Assembly: GCF_028473745.1 (NCBI RefSeq)
Contig: NZ_CP101137.1
Coordinates: 5,456,001-5,520,000 of the forward strand
Length of the DNA stretch: 64,000 nucleotides
Direction: 5' to 3'
From: Streptomyces sp. M92
Lineage (GTDB): Bacteria > Actinomycetota > Actinomycetes > Streptomycetales > Streptomycetaceae
Part shown: positions 1-7,898 of the stretch, one piece after another
Position numbering within the stretch: position 1 is the stretch's first letter
How the letters are laid out: the number at the start of each line of letters is the position of its first letter
Made by a program: the position numbers and the translations under genes
The notes under the pieces: generated by a model
Database searches by the model: none
What the model saw: the letters and a program-made list of their open reading frames with translations, nothing else
What the model was told of the DNA's origin: nothing

Positions 1-87
1 ACGACGGGCGGACGGCCCGAGCCCGCGCTCGGCTCCCGAGCCCCGGGGGGAGCCCGCCGTGTCCTTCCGTTCCACGGCGGGCGTCAC
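1..87 (-). CDS. start of second ABC exporter of the ram locus (partial, inferred)
   Basis: A GTG at 87-85 overlaps the TGA of the upstream exporter gene in a GTGA arrangement. The frame then stays open for 29 codons to the window edge. The visible residues are an uninformative, low-complexity N-terminus, so no domain can be seen. The assignment rests on position: in known ram/amf loci two half-type ABC exporters follow the precursor gene in tandem. The stop/start overlap implies translational coupling, as expected for two subunits of one heterodimeric exporter. This is an inference from context, not from sequence motifs. Confidence 0.4.
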   Translation of the reverse strand, partial: MTPAVERKDTAGSPRGSGAERGLGPSARR

Positions 88-1865
88 GGTCGTGCCTCTC
101 CGCGCAGCGCGCCGGTCCGCCCCTGAGCGGGCCCTTCGCCGACGGACGCTCCGCCGTCCTCCTCCGGCGCACCGAACACCGCCCGGTAGGCGGCCTCCCG
201 CCACAACCGCCGATGGGGGCCGACCGCCCGGACCCGTCCGTCCTCCAGCCAGATCACCAGATCCGCCCGCGCCGCCACCGACGGGCGGTGCGTGACGACC
301 AGGCGGGTGACGACGGAGGGGGAGTTCCGCTGAGCCTGTTCCACCGCGTGCTCCGTGGCGGTGTCGAGACTGGAGGTGGCGTCGTCCATGACCAGCACCC
401 GGCCCGCGTGCGCGAACGCCCGCGCCAGCCCCAGGCGCTGGTACTCACCGCCGGACAGCGGCGCGTCGGTGAGCGGTGTGTCGTACCCCTGCGGCAGCCG
501 GTGTACGAAGGCGTCGGCACCGGCGAGGCGGACGGCCGCCCGGACCTGGTGGGGCGAGACGGCGCGAGGGCCGGCGGCCACCGCCTCCGCGACGGTGCGG
601 TCGCCCAGTTCCGGACGGGCGAAGGCGAAGCCCACCTCGGCGCGGAGACTCGGCCGGGTCAGCGCGTCGAGAGGCGTGCCGTCCAGCAGGATCCGCCCCC
701 GGTCGGGATCGGTCAGCCGGCCGGCCACCGCGGCCAGGACCGACTTGCCGGAGCCGCTGCGGCCCACGACCGCGGCGGTCCGGCCGCCCGGCACCGTAAC
801 CCGGTCCACCCGCAGGACTTCCACACCGCCTCGTGAGACCCGCACCCCGCGCAGCTCCAGCGTCCCGGGTCCTCCCGGGGAGAGCGTGCGGGTTCCGTAG
901 GACAGCGCGGGCAGTTCCTCCAGGGCCCGGGTGCGCTCCCGCGCCGCGCGGCCCCGGGCCACCGCGCCGACCAGCGTGGCCGCGCCGCCGATCCCCGCGG
1001 CCAGTTGGGCGTACCGGATCACCGCCAGCAGTTCGCCGGCACTGAGCACGCCCGCGCCGAGCCGGAGGCCGCCCACGGCGGCGGCGGCCACGGTCAGCAG
1101 CGGAACGAGGACACCACCGGTGGCCAGCGCCCGCCCGTGCAGTCTCCACATGCGCTCACCGAGCGCACCCAGTTCGGCCAACGGGCTCAGCACGCGGTCG
1201 CGTTCACGGGGGGCGGTGCCCGCGGCGGCGATGGTCTCCGCGCCCTCCACGGCCTCCAGCAGCCGGGCAGCGATGTCCGACTGCACCCGCTGGTAGGCCC
1301 CGACCGACACCCCGGTGTCGCGCGCGAACGCCTTCAGCAGCAGGGCCAGGGCCGGCAACCCGACGAGGACGCAGGCGGCGACCCACACGTCGACGACGGC
1401 CAGCGCGACCAGGGCGCCGGCCGGTGTGACGAGGGAGGCCACCAGTGCCGCCCCGGCCGCCGGTGCGGCACCCGCGTCGGAGGCGTTGAGGGTGAGCCGG
1501 GTCGCGACGTCCCCGGGAGCGTGCGCGCGGGCCGTGTCCGGCACGGCGTGCAGGAGTCCGCGCAGTGCGCGGGAGCGGACGGCGGCGGTCCAGTCGGCGG
1601 TGCACCGGCCGGTCAGGAACGCGGTGAGACAGTCGAGCAGGATCTCCCCGACCAGCAGTGCGACGCTCGCCGCGATCCAGGCAGCGGCGTGGCCCGCGCC
1701 CAGCAGCAGGTCAAGGGTGCGGCCGATGACCAGGGGCTGGGCGACGGCGGCGGCGGCCGCGGCCACCGAGCATCCCAGTACCAGAAGTTCGGGCACGCGC
1801 CCGGGATCGGTGCCGGGCGCCTCGTCCACCGGACGCGAACGGCCCGGGACCGGAGCGCTTCCCAC
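84..1865 (-). CDS. ramA: RamA-like ABC exporter, fused membrane and ATPase domains
   Basis: This 593-residue protein has an N-terminal transmembrane domain (about residues 30-310) followed by a nucleotide-binding domain. The ATPase domain shows Walker A GRSGSGKS, signature LSGGEYQRLGLARAF, Walker B VLVMDDATSSLD and the H-loop in VVTHR. The GTG start at 1865 follows an AGGAGAGG-type ribosome binding site. It lies downstream of the RamS precursor and is separated from it by a strong hairpin. In the ram/amf family the paired exporters are thought to move the SapB-type lanthipeptide across the membrane. The name is given by gene order. It could equally be called the first of two AmfA/AmfB-type exporters. 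Confidence 0.85.
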   Translation of the reverse strand: MGSAPVPGRSRPVDEAPGTDPGRVPELLVLGCSVAAAAAAVAQPLVIGRTLDLLLGAGHAAAWIAASVALLVGEILLDCLTAFLTGRCTADWTAAVRSRALRGLLHAVPDTARAHAPGDVATRLTLNASDAGAAPAAGAALVASLVTPAGALVALAVVDVWVAACVLVGLPALALLLKAFARDTGVSVGAYQRVQSDIAARLLEAVEGAETIAAAGTAPRERDRVLSPLAELGALGERMWRLHGRALATGGVLVPLLTVAAAAVGGLRLGAGVLSAGELLAVIRYAQLAAGIGGAATLVGAVARGRAARERTRALEELPALSYGTRTLSPGGPGTLELRGVRVSRGGVEVLRVDRVTVPGGRTAAVVGRSGSGKSVLAAVAGRLTDPDRGRILLDGTPLDALTRPSLRAEVGFAFARPELGDRTVAEAVAAGPRAVSPHQVRAAVRLAGADAFVHRLPQGYDTPLTDAPLSGGEYQRLGLARAFAHAGRVLVMDDATSSLDTATEHAVEQAQRNSPSVVTRLVVTHRPSVAARADLVIWLEDGRVRAVGPHRRLWREAAYRAVFGAPEEDGGASVGEGPAQGRTGALRGEARP

Positions 1866-1903
1866 CGGTCTGCCCCTCTCCTGGTCGGCGCCGCACGGGG
1901 CGC

Positions 1904-1939
1904 GACACGGTGAGCGCGGCGTGCCGCGCTCACCGTGTC
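1904..1939. terminator. strong hairpin between ramS and the exporter gene
   Basis: GACACGGTGAGCGCGGC (1904-1920) pairs perfectly with 1923-1939, giving a 17-bp stem with only two bases between the arms. There is no U-tract. It sits just after the ramS stop codon and upstream of the exporter ribosome binding site. It is best read as a partial terminator or 3'-end stabiliser that lets the small precursor mRNA exceed the transporter mRNA. Confidence 0.8.
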
Positions 1940-1956
1940 AGCTGGTCCGGACGGCG

Positions 1957-2085
1957 TCAGTTACACGTCGTCACGCTGAGGCTGCTGTCACCGCAGAGCA
2001 GCAGGCTCGCGCGGCTGCCGGTCTCCACGTCGCCCATGGCCTCTTCCTTCGGGGTCTCCAGCGACTGCAGCTCGAACAGGTTCAT
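1957..2085 (-). CDS. ramS: RamS/AmfS-type SapB lanthipeptide precursor
   Basis: This 42-residue peptide starts MNLFELQSLETPKEEAMG and ends SLLLCGDSSLSVTTCN. The leader has the LFELQ-type box that class III lanthipeptide synthetases recognise. The core begins at about residue 22 (TGSRAS) and carries two Ser-x2-3-Cys style ring units, so dehydration of Ser and cyclisation on Cys should give two lanthionine rings. As I recall the S. coelicolor RamS sequence, differences are only conservative (Asp to Glu and Met to Leu in the leader, Ile to Val in the core). The ribosome binding site GGAAGG lies 8 bases upstream of ATG. The product is a surfactant morphogen that helps aerial hyphae emerge. It lies 56 bases after ramC. 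Confidence 0.95.
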   Translation of the reverse strand: MNLFELQSLETPKEEAMGDVETGSRASLLLCGDSSLSVTTCN

Positions 2086-2141
2086 GTCTCTTCCTTCCGT
2101 ACGACAACGGGTGTTCTCTCCACGGCCCCGGCGGGGCCGGC

Positions 2142-4724
2142 TCATGGGCGCCGCTGGTCCCGCGGCGGTGGGAGGAACGGCAGACCGGCGGGCCGGTCGC
2201 CGTGGACGGAGGCGACGGCCAGCAGACATCCGGCCGTCCCGGTGGACAGGTCCATGGACAGGCGCATCATCTGCTCGCCCGGGAAGGCGAGGTGGTCGCG
2301 GTACGACATGGCGTGCCAGGCCAGCGCGTCGAGCTGCCGCCGGACCGCCGCGGGACCGGTCCCCGGTCCGGTGGCGGTCGTGCGCCCCAGGAAGAGCACC
2401 ATGCCGGCCACCCCCCGGTACAGCCCCGGCTGGGCGTAGAACATGGCCTGCGCCGCGCGTACGATCTCGTCCCGCGCCCGCTCGAACCGCTCGTCGGCAC
2501 GGTGCGCGAGGTAGTCGTCGAGCACCATGCCGATGCCCACGCTCCCGGCGCCGAGATACGGCATGGTGCGCCAGCCCTCGTCCACCTGCAGGGCTCCTCC
2601 CGCGCCGCGCACGCAGTGCGAGAGGTCGCGGCGCAGTGCGTCGCGCGCGAGATCGAGCAGGCCGGCGTCGCCCGTGCGCTCGTACCGGCGCAGGAACAAC
2701 AGGGCGCTGCCGGTCGCGCCGTACAGCAGCCCGGCCCGGCTCCGGCGGCCCGGTGCGTCGTCCGAGCAGTGGCGGGCACCGAGTTCGACGCACCGCGTCG
2801 CCGCGTCGCGCAGGGCGGTGTCGCCGGTGCGGTCGGCCAGGGAGTCCAGCGCCAGTCCGATCCCGGCGGTCCCGCTGTGCAGGTCCGTGGCGAGACGGTC
2901 CAGGGACTGCTCGGCCAGGAGCCGCGCGAGCTCCAGCGACCTCGCCCGGTGACCGAGACGGTCCAGGACCCACGCGGTGCCGGCGATCCCGTCGTGGAAG
3001 CCGAGCGGCATCCCCGAGGGCGGCTCCTTCGTCCGGTCGAGCAGCCACTGCTCCGCGTTCTCGTCGCGCTCGGCCCCGCTCTCGGCCAGGGCGTACAGCA
3101 CCCCGGCCGCTCCGTGACCGAATGAGAGCCCGCCGCCCGCGGTGGCGAACTGGGCGACGTCCCCCGGGTAGAGACGGTCGTCGCGCGCGGGCGTGGCCGA
3201 CGTGCGGATGGCCGCCGTCATCGAGTCCCGGCTGCGGGGCCAGTCGCCGGGCGGCACGGGGACGAACCGACGCCCCGTACCGCGGGCGGCCGGTGACGCG
3301 CCGGACGCGCCGGTGATCTCGTCGACCGCCGCGTCCAGGAACGCGCGCTCCACGGGGAACTGCCGTGCGACCAGATCCGCGAGGTGTTCCGCCTTGCGCC
3401 GGTCCAGGGCCAGGAGGCTCGTCAGGGGCAGGAAGAGGGCCAGGCGCAGACAGGCCAGCGCGTACCGGTCCACGGCGGTGCCCCGCCGGCCCGCAGGAGC
3501 GACGAACCCGGGGTGGGCGACCGTCTGGCGGCCCGGCTCCTCGACGTGGTGCGCGGCCTCGAAGTCGAGCAGGGCCACCCGTCCGTCGTCGCGGACCATG
3601 ATGTTGAACAGGTGCAGGTCGTTGAAGACCACGCCCCGCGCGTGCACCTGTGAGACGGCCCGCTCCACCTGGCCGTGCACGTCGAGCGCCCACTCGGTGT
3701 ACTCGGCCAGCCGGCGCTCGTCCGGGTCCGCCTCGATGAGCGGGTGGCGCCGGGCGAAGAAGGTGTTGAGGGGCTTGCCGTCCAGGTACTCCAGAACCAG
3801 GAAATGGTGCTCGCCCACGGCGAAGCGGTCCCGCACCTCGGGGGTGCAGTCCAGCCCCGACAACCGCTCGAGCGCCCGCTGCTCGCGGTCCAGCCGAGCC
3901 ACCGCGTCCGCGCCGTCCGCCGCCAGCCCGGCGTACGGACGGGCCTCCTTCAGGACAACCGCCTCGCCGGTACGGGTGTCCCGGGCCCGGTAGACACCGC
4001 CGCCGTTCGAGAAGTGGATCGCCGACTCGACGGTGTACGGGACGTCGGCCATCGTGACCGTCGCCCGCGCGTCGAGGTGCGGTTTCAGGAAGGCGGGGAC
4101 ACACACCCAGTCGGGCACGCGGAACACCGGCCCGCGGACGTCGGGCACCAGCTCGCCGGAGGGGTCGGCGATGGCCGGGCGCAGCTCCCCCTGATCGTCG
4201 TAGCAGTTCCGGCGGGTGAAGCTGCCGTAGCGCACGTGCACCGGGCCGCCGCCGATGCGCAGGTCGCTCAGGATCCGCGGGCCCGGCTCGCCGTCCAGCA
4301 AGGCGGCCAGCTCGCCCACGACCCGCTCGAAGCGGCCCTCGTCCGCCGGGTACAACGTGATGAACTTCCCGCTGCCCGACCGGTCCGCGTACTTGGCGTT
4401 GCGCTGGTGCAGCAGGTAGCGGCTCGGCACGAACTTGAACGCGACGCCGCGGTCGAGGCAGTACTCCCGCACCCGCGCCAGTACGGACTCGGCGTTGTCC
4501 AGGCAGGCGGACACGTGGAGCTTCCAGCCCTGCCCCGGCAGTACGGCGTCCACGGGGCGCAGTGCGAGCCAGTCGCCGATCTCGGTGCGCCGCCATCCCG
4601 GCGGCACCGGCAGGTCGGCCGCCGCGTACCGGGTGCCGGCGGTCGCCGTGCCGGGAGTGGCACGGTGCGGCGCGTCGTAGAAGTGCGGGTCTGCGTCGCA
4701 GTACACGGCGTAGCCCTTGTTCAC
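2142..4724 (-). CDS. ramC: RamC/AmfT-type class III lanthipeptide synthetase (LanKC)
   Basis: This protein of about 860 residues dehydrates and cyclises the RamS peptide. An N-terminal lyase-like region (about residues 1-215) is followed by a Ser/Thr-kinase-like domain, with catalytic loop HARGVVFNDLHLFNIM and a DFE metal motif near residues 355-385. A C-terminal LanC-like cyclase follows (about 520-860), with repeated G-x-x-G segments (HDGIAGTAW, LHSGTAGIG, LYGATGSAL, LGAGSVGIG). The zinc-binding Cys-His-Gly motif of LanC cyclases is absent, as expected for class III. The GTG at 4724 was chosen over the GTG at 4739 because GGAGGG-AGAAGG precedes it. The N-terminus NKGYAVYCDADPHFYD fits the RamC family. 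It is the first gene of the ram operon. Confidence 0.92.
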   Translation of the reverse strand: MNKGYAVYCDADPHFYDAPHRATPGTATAGTRYAAADLPVPPGWRRTEIGDWLALRPVDAVLPGQGWKLHVSACLDNAESVLARVREYCLDRGVAFKFVPSRYLLHQRNAKYADRSGSGKFITLYPADEGRFERVVGELAALLDGEPGPRILSDLRIGGGPVHVRYGSFTRRNCYDDQGELRPAIADPSGELVPDVRGPVFRVPDWVCVPAFLKPHLDARATVTMADVPYTVESAIHFSNGGGVYRARDTRTGEAVVLKEARPYAGLAADGADAVARLDREQRALERLSGLDCTPEVRDRFAVGEHHFLVLEYLDGKPLNTFFARRHPLIEADPDERRLAEYTEWALDVHGQVERAVSQVHARGVVFNDLHLFNIMVRDDGRVALLDFEAAHHVEEPGRQTVAHPGFVAPAGRRGTAVDRYALACLRLALFLPLTSLLALDRRKAEHLADLVARQFPVERAFLDAAVDEITGASGASPAARGTGRRFVPVPPGDWPRSRDSMTAAIRTSATPARDDRLYPGDVAQFATAGGGLSFGHGAAGVLYALAESGAERDENAEQWLLDRTKEPPSGMPLGFHDGIAGTAWVLDRLGHRARSLELARLLAEQSLDRLATDLHSGTAGIGLALDSLADRTGDTALRDAATRCVELGARHCSDDAPGRRSRAGLLYGATGSALLFLRRYERTGDAGLLDLARDALRRDLSHCVRGAGGALQVDEGWRTMPYLGAGSVGIGMVLDDYLAHRADERFERARDEIVRAAQAMFYAQPGLYRGVAGMVLFLGRTTATGPGTGPAAVRRQLDALAWHAMSYRDHLAFPGEQMMRLSMDLSTGTAGCLLAVASVHGDRPAGLPFLPPPRDQRRP

Positions 4725-4739
4725 GCCTTCTCCCTCCAC

Positions 4740-4904
4740 CGGTCGGTGCCGGGTAAGACGCTGTCACGGGCCGCCTCGCCGGGGACAGTCACAGCTGTCA
4801 CCTGTCCGGTGTGCGGAACTCATAGGTAACTGCAGACACGTTCGTGCTCCGATCACGTGTGCGAGCGCGCTGCCACGAGTTCCCGGTCCTTGCCCCGCAG
4901 CGGG
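4740..4904 (-). promoter_or_regulatory. ram operon upstream region with TGTCAC-type repeats
   Basis: The region upstream of ramC holds three similar hexamers on the plus strand: TGTCAC at 4762, AGTCAC at 4787 and TGTCAC at 4796. The last two lie within CAGTCACAGCTGTCACCTG, 9 bases apart. ram/amf promoters are activated by a dedicated response regulator (RamR/AmfR) that binds repeated sites upstream of the first gene. These repeats are candidate sites, but I cannot confirm that they match its recognition sequence. No clear -10/-35 pair was assigned. Confidence 0.4.
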
Positions 4905-5150
4905 TCAGCGCATGGCCTGCGGGCCGATCACCGCGAGGAGGCGCAGCCGGTCGTGGCTCTCGCTGCCCGGGGCCGCGGTGTAGACGACCAGGCGGTGCGA
5001 CGGCTCCGGGTCGAGAAGGGTCTGGCAGTTCAGTTCCAGGGCGCCGGCCTCCGGATGGACGAAGCGTTTCACGTGCCTGGGGCGGACACCGACCTCGTGC
5101 TTGTCCCACAGAGCGCGGAACTCGGCGCTCTGGCCGACGCTCGGGGCGCG
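4905..5150 (-). pseudogene. C-terminal remnant of an MmyB-type XRE regulator
   Basis: About 82 residues survive, ending in stop at 4905. The segment FRALWDKHEVGVRPRHVKRF, HPEAGALELNC and LVVYTAAPGSESHDRLRLL matches the C-terminal ligand-binding domain (MmyB-like) of Streptomyces helix-turn-helix regulators. The N-terminal HTH and most of the sensor domain are missing. Upstream of about 5150 the frame stays open but the sequence no longer fits the family, because coding sense switches to the opposite strand. This looks like a deletion junction. Confidence 0.7.
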
Positions 5151-5664
5151 CTCCGGGCGGGCCGAGGATGCCGCGCTCAACCGGCCGGACCCGGCCCAGC
5201 TCCTCGGAACCCCCTCGGAGACCGCGACCGCGGCGTCCGGCAGCATCGGCACGGCGCCCCTGACGGACGGGAAGGTCGCCCGGCCGGAGGCCGAGGTCGC
5301 GTTCGACACGTACACCGTGAACGTCTCGGCCACCTACGACGACCTGTCGATCGCCCAGTACGTCAGGGTGCTGGAAACCGGCGGCGAGCAGGACTACGAG
5401 CAGCTCGAGGTCCTCGGCCGGCCCGCGGTCCTCTCCTCGGACCACACCATGGGGATCACCATCGATCTCGGAAGCGGCGGATCGAGCGGTTCGGTGGAAC
5501 AAGGGCCCCTGGCCAGGAGCCTGTCGGTGGCCCTCGACGGGAAGGACCGGGGCGGCTGCCACGACATCACCGTCTGGAGCACGTCGGGGTTCCCCCCGGA
5601 CGACGGTGTTCTCGTCGACATCGCCGAGGAGGTCCTGCCGACGGTGTCCGGACCGGCCGCCTGA
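5151..5664 (+). pseudogene. 3' part of an unidentified, probably secreted protein
   Basis: An open frame continues to TGA at 5664 with typical Streptomyces codon use from about 5160. The first residues are Ala/Pro/Thr-rich (linker-like). They are followed by a compact domain containing AEVAFDTYTVNVSATYDD and CHDITVWSTSGFPPDD. No start codon with a ribosome binding site and no signal peptide are present, and the 5' end abuts the MmyB remnant, so the gene has probably lost its N-terminus. I do not recognise the family. It resembles the extracellular part of a lipoprotein or membrane kinase, but this is a guess. Confidence 0.45.
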
Positions 5665-5688
5665 ACCGCCGCGCACCACCATGGGACC

Positions 5689-6267
5689 ATGAGGCGCATG
5701 GCGTCCGGTCAGGTCATCTTCCTCAACGGCACTTCCAGCTCCGGGAAGTCGAGCATCGCCCGGGAACTGCTCGACGTCCTGGACGACGGCGTCTACTTCC
5801 ACCTCGCCGTGGACAGCTTCAACGCGATGCGCACCAAGCGAGCCCTCGGCCCCGAGGAACTCGACGCCGCCCTGCGGCGCACCAGGCAGGGCTTTCACCG
5901 CTCGATCGCGGCCATGGCCGAGGTGGGCAACAACGTCGTGGTCGACCACGTCCTCAGTGAGCCCTGGCGCCTGCTCGACTGCCTCACGGTGCTGCGTCCC
6001 CAGGACGTCCTGTTCGTCGGTGTCCGCTGCCCGCTCGACGAACTGGTCCGCCGCGAGCAGGCCCGAGGCGACCGGCCCAAGGGCCTCGCCGAGCTCCAGT
6101 ACGACCTGGTGCACGCGCACGGCGACTACGACCTGGAATGCGACACCGGCACGGCGACCCCGCGGGAATGCGCCGAGCGGATCAAGGACTTCCTTCCCGG
6201 CCGTCCCGTCCCCACCGCCTTCACCCGCCTGCGCGAACGCTGTCTGCCGAGCCGGTGCCGGACCTGA
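5689..6267 (+). CDS. chloramphenicol phosphotransferase-like P-loop kinase
   Basis: This 192-residue protein has a P-loop near the N-terminus (IFLNGTSSSGKSSIAREL) and the conserved Asp in LAVDSFNAMR. Later come the internal VVDHVLSE and VRCPLDELVRREQARGDR segments typical of the CPT family. Relatives phosphorylate chloramphenicol or unknown small molecules in the cytoplasm. In Streptomyces these proteins are common, and most have no proven drug role. Two nearby ATGs (5689 and 5698) could start it. It begins 24 bases after the preceding remnant. Resistance to chloramphenicol should not be assumed. Confidence 0.85.
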   Translation: MRRMASGQVIFLNGTSSSGKSSIARELLDVLDDGVYFHLAVDSFNAMRTKRALGPEELDAALRRTRQGFHRSIAAMAEVGNNVVVDHVLSEPWRLLDCLTVLRPQDVLFVGVRCPLDELVRREQARGDRPKGLAELQYDLVHAHGDYDLECDTGTATPRECAERIKDFLPGRPVPTAFTRLRERCLPSRCRT

Positions 6268-6315
6268 GGCCGTGCTGCGCCGACATGACGGAGAAGACGG
6301 GAAAGGAGACCCGCG

Positions 6316-6930
6316 ATGACGCAAGGACGTGCGGTCCCGTCCCGCGTGGCAGCGGCGCGACGTGCCGCTGCCGAGGCGGGGTTCGAGCAGAGCTGCATCC
6401 CGGAAGTGGGTAGACTGCTCGGCCTTGCCGCTGCCTCGAAGCCGCACGGGGTCGTCGCCGAGAGCGGCACCGGCTTCGGAGTGGGGACCGCGTGGCTGCA
6501 CAGCGGTCTGGGCGCCGGCGCCCGCCTGATCACCGTCGAGCGTGACGAGGAGCCGGCCCGCCGGGCGGCCGGAGTCTTCGCGGACGACGACCGCGTCAGC
6601 GTTCTCACCGGGGACTGGCGACTGCTCGAACGGCACGCCCCCTTCGACGTCTTCTTCTGCGACGGCGGAGGCAAGCTGGACGACCCCGAGGGCGTCGTCG
6701 GACTGCTCGCTCCGGGCGGCCTGCTGATCCTGGACGACTTCACGCCCTCGTCCCACTGGCCGCCCCGCTTCCGTGGCGAAGTGGACGAGCTCCGCCTCTT
6801 CTATCTCGCTCATCCAGCGCTGCGGGCCACCGAAGTGCTCACCACACCGTTCACTTCCGCGGTTGTCGCGGCACGCCGCCCGTACCCGCTCGGTGCCTCA
6901 GGAGACCGTGCGGCGGAAGACCTGCCGTGA
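6316..6930 (+). CDS. SAM-dependent O-methyltransferase-like protein
   Basis: This 204-residue class I methyltransferase fold has a glycine-rich SAM motif in VVAESGTGFGVGTAWL, acidic VERDE at the end of strand 2, and FDVFFCDGGG at motif II. GGLLILDDFTPS follows, where the Asp-Asp pair resembles the metal-site region of O-methyltransferases. The ribosome binding site GAAAGGAG is well placed before ATG at 6316. The substrate is unknown. It may be cotranscribed with the upstream kinase (49 bases apart). Its 3' end overlaps the convergent GNAT gene by 33 bases. Confidence 0.8.
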   Translation: MTQGRAVPSRVAAARRAAAEAGFEQSCIPEVGRLLGLAAASKPHGVVAESGTGFGVGTAWLHSGLGAGARLITVERDEEPARRAAGVFADDDRVSVLTGDWRLLERHAPFDVFFCDGGGKLDDPEGVVGLLAPGGLLILDDFTPSSHWPPRFRGEVDELRLFYLAHPALRATEVLTTPFTSAVVAARRPYPLGASGDRAAEDLP

Positions 6931-7362
6931 ACCGCCCTCGGGCCCCGGGGCGGCGGCCTCCGCGGGGACGAATCCGAGACGCTCGTAGAAGACGCGCGCA
7001 CCGCTCACCTGTGCCCCGGGGTGGTCGCTGCCGAAGGTGACCACCTCGACCGTGCCGGGGCCGCGCACCCACCGGCGCATCGCGTCCTCCATGAGCGCGC
7101 GGCCGACGCCCGTGCCGCGCGCCTGCTCGGACACGACGAGCCAGTGCACGTGGTAGGCCGGTGCCGTCGGGCCGAACAGCATGGCGCCGAGCGGGGGCGA
7201 GCCGGCGGGGCCGGCCACGAGCGCCTCCGACCGGCGGATGTGGTCCCGCACCGCCGCGTGGAAGCCGGCCTCACCGACCATCGGACCGAACCAGTGCTCC
7301 ACCTGCCCCGCCAACGCGAGGAAACCCGGGACGTCTTGCGCTTCGGCGAGTCTGACGTTCAT
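6898..7362 (-). CDS. GNAT family N-acetyltransferase
   Basis: This 154-residue protein starts MNVRLAEAQDVPGF at the ATG at 7362. The acetyl-CoA binding motif is visible as VSEQARGTGVGRALMEDAMRRW, with strand 4 in YHVHWLVV and the C-terminal FYERLGFVP. These are the hallmarks of GNAT acetyltransferases that transfer acetyl from acetyl-CoA to an amine. The substrate is not predictable. The frame is open upstream of 7362, but that extension is arginine-rich and atypical, so the internal ATG was chosen. Confidence 0.85.
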   Translation of the reverse strand: MNVRLAEAQDVPGFLALAGQVEHWFGPMVGEAGFHAAVRDHIRRSEALVAGPAGSPPLGAMLFGPTAPAYHVHWLVVSEQARGTGVGRALMEDAMRRWVRGPGTVEVVTFGSDHPGAQVSGARVFYERLGFVPAEAAAPGPEGGSRQVFRRTVS

Positions 7363-7511
7363 CCGCACAGTTTCGCAGACCGGGCCCCACGCGGTGGAGG
7401 CATTGTTCCGCCCCTGCCGAGCGCCGCGCCCGCCGCCCGGCCGACGCGGGCCGGTCGGTAGCAGCGACCGACGTGGCGGACGATCGGACGGACCCGGCCT
7501 GGGGGGGGACC

Positions 7512-7872
7512 TTCCTCGAACTACAAACGCCGACGCGACCACCTCCTGCGCGAACTCACCGAGTCGCTGCCCGGGTTCCGGGTGTCCGGCGCCGCGGCCG
7601 GCTTCCATCTGCTGCTGTCCCTGACGGGCTGCCCGGCGCCCGCCGTCGTCGAGGAGGCCGCACGGCGCGACGTGCGGCTCGCGGACCTCGACGACTACCG
7701 CATGGTGCGGACCTCGGACTCCGCCGGCCCGACCCTGGTCCTCGGCTACGGCAATCTCGCTGACCGGGCCGTGCCCGACGCCGTGCGACGCCTGGCGCAG
7801 GCCGTAGGCGCGGCCCGGCGCACCAACGGGCGGGACTCCGAGGCGGGGAGGGCCAAGGGGCGGCCGGGCTGA
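7512..7872 (+). pseudogene. C-terminal remnant of a MocR/PdxR-type regulator
   Basis: Starting at SNYKRRRDHLLRELTESLPG and running to TGA at 7872, about 119 residues match the end of the aminotransferase-like domain of MocR regulators: SGAAAGFHLLLSL, RRDVRLADLDDYR and PTLVLGYGNLADRAVPDAVRRLA. The DNA-binding GntR part and the PLP-lysine region are missing. A run of eight G lies at the break (7501-7508). The remnant is not expected to be functional. Confidence 0.75.
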
Positions 7873-7898
7873 GGGGCGGCGGGCGCACGGCCCCTCAG
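7869..7898. terminator. hairpin between MocR remnant and aldo/keto reductase
   Basis: CTGAGGGGC (7869-7877) pairs perfectly with GCCCCTCAG (7890-7898) around a 12-base loop. It contains the stop codons of both converging frames and could act in both directions. Confidence 0.6.

Noticed and set aside
213..836. Plus-strand open frames over the ram exporter gene
   Set aside because: They are antisense shadows of the ABC exporter, which has all expected ATPase motifs on the minus strand, and they carry no domain.
1957..4767. A 936-codon minus-strand frame through ramC in another phase
   Set aside because: Only its last 42 codons make sense, and these are the RamS peptide. The rest is Arg/Gly/Pro-rich out-of-frame translation of ramC.
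5689..6267. Calling the CPT-like kinase a chloramphenicol resistance gene
   Set aside because: The family is broad and most members have no proven drug target; the sequence alone does not show it.
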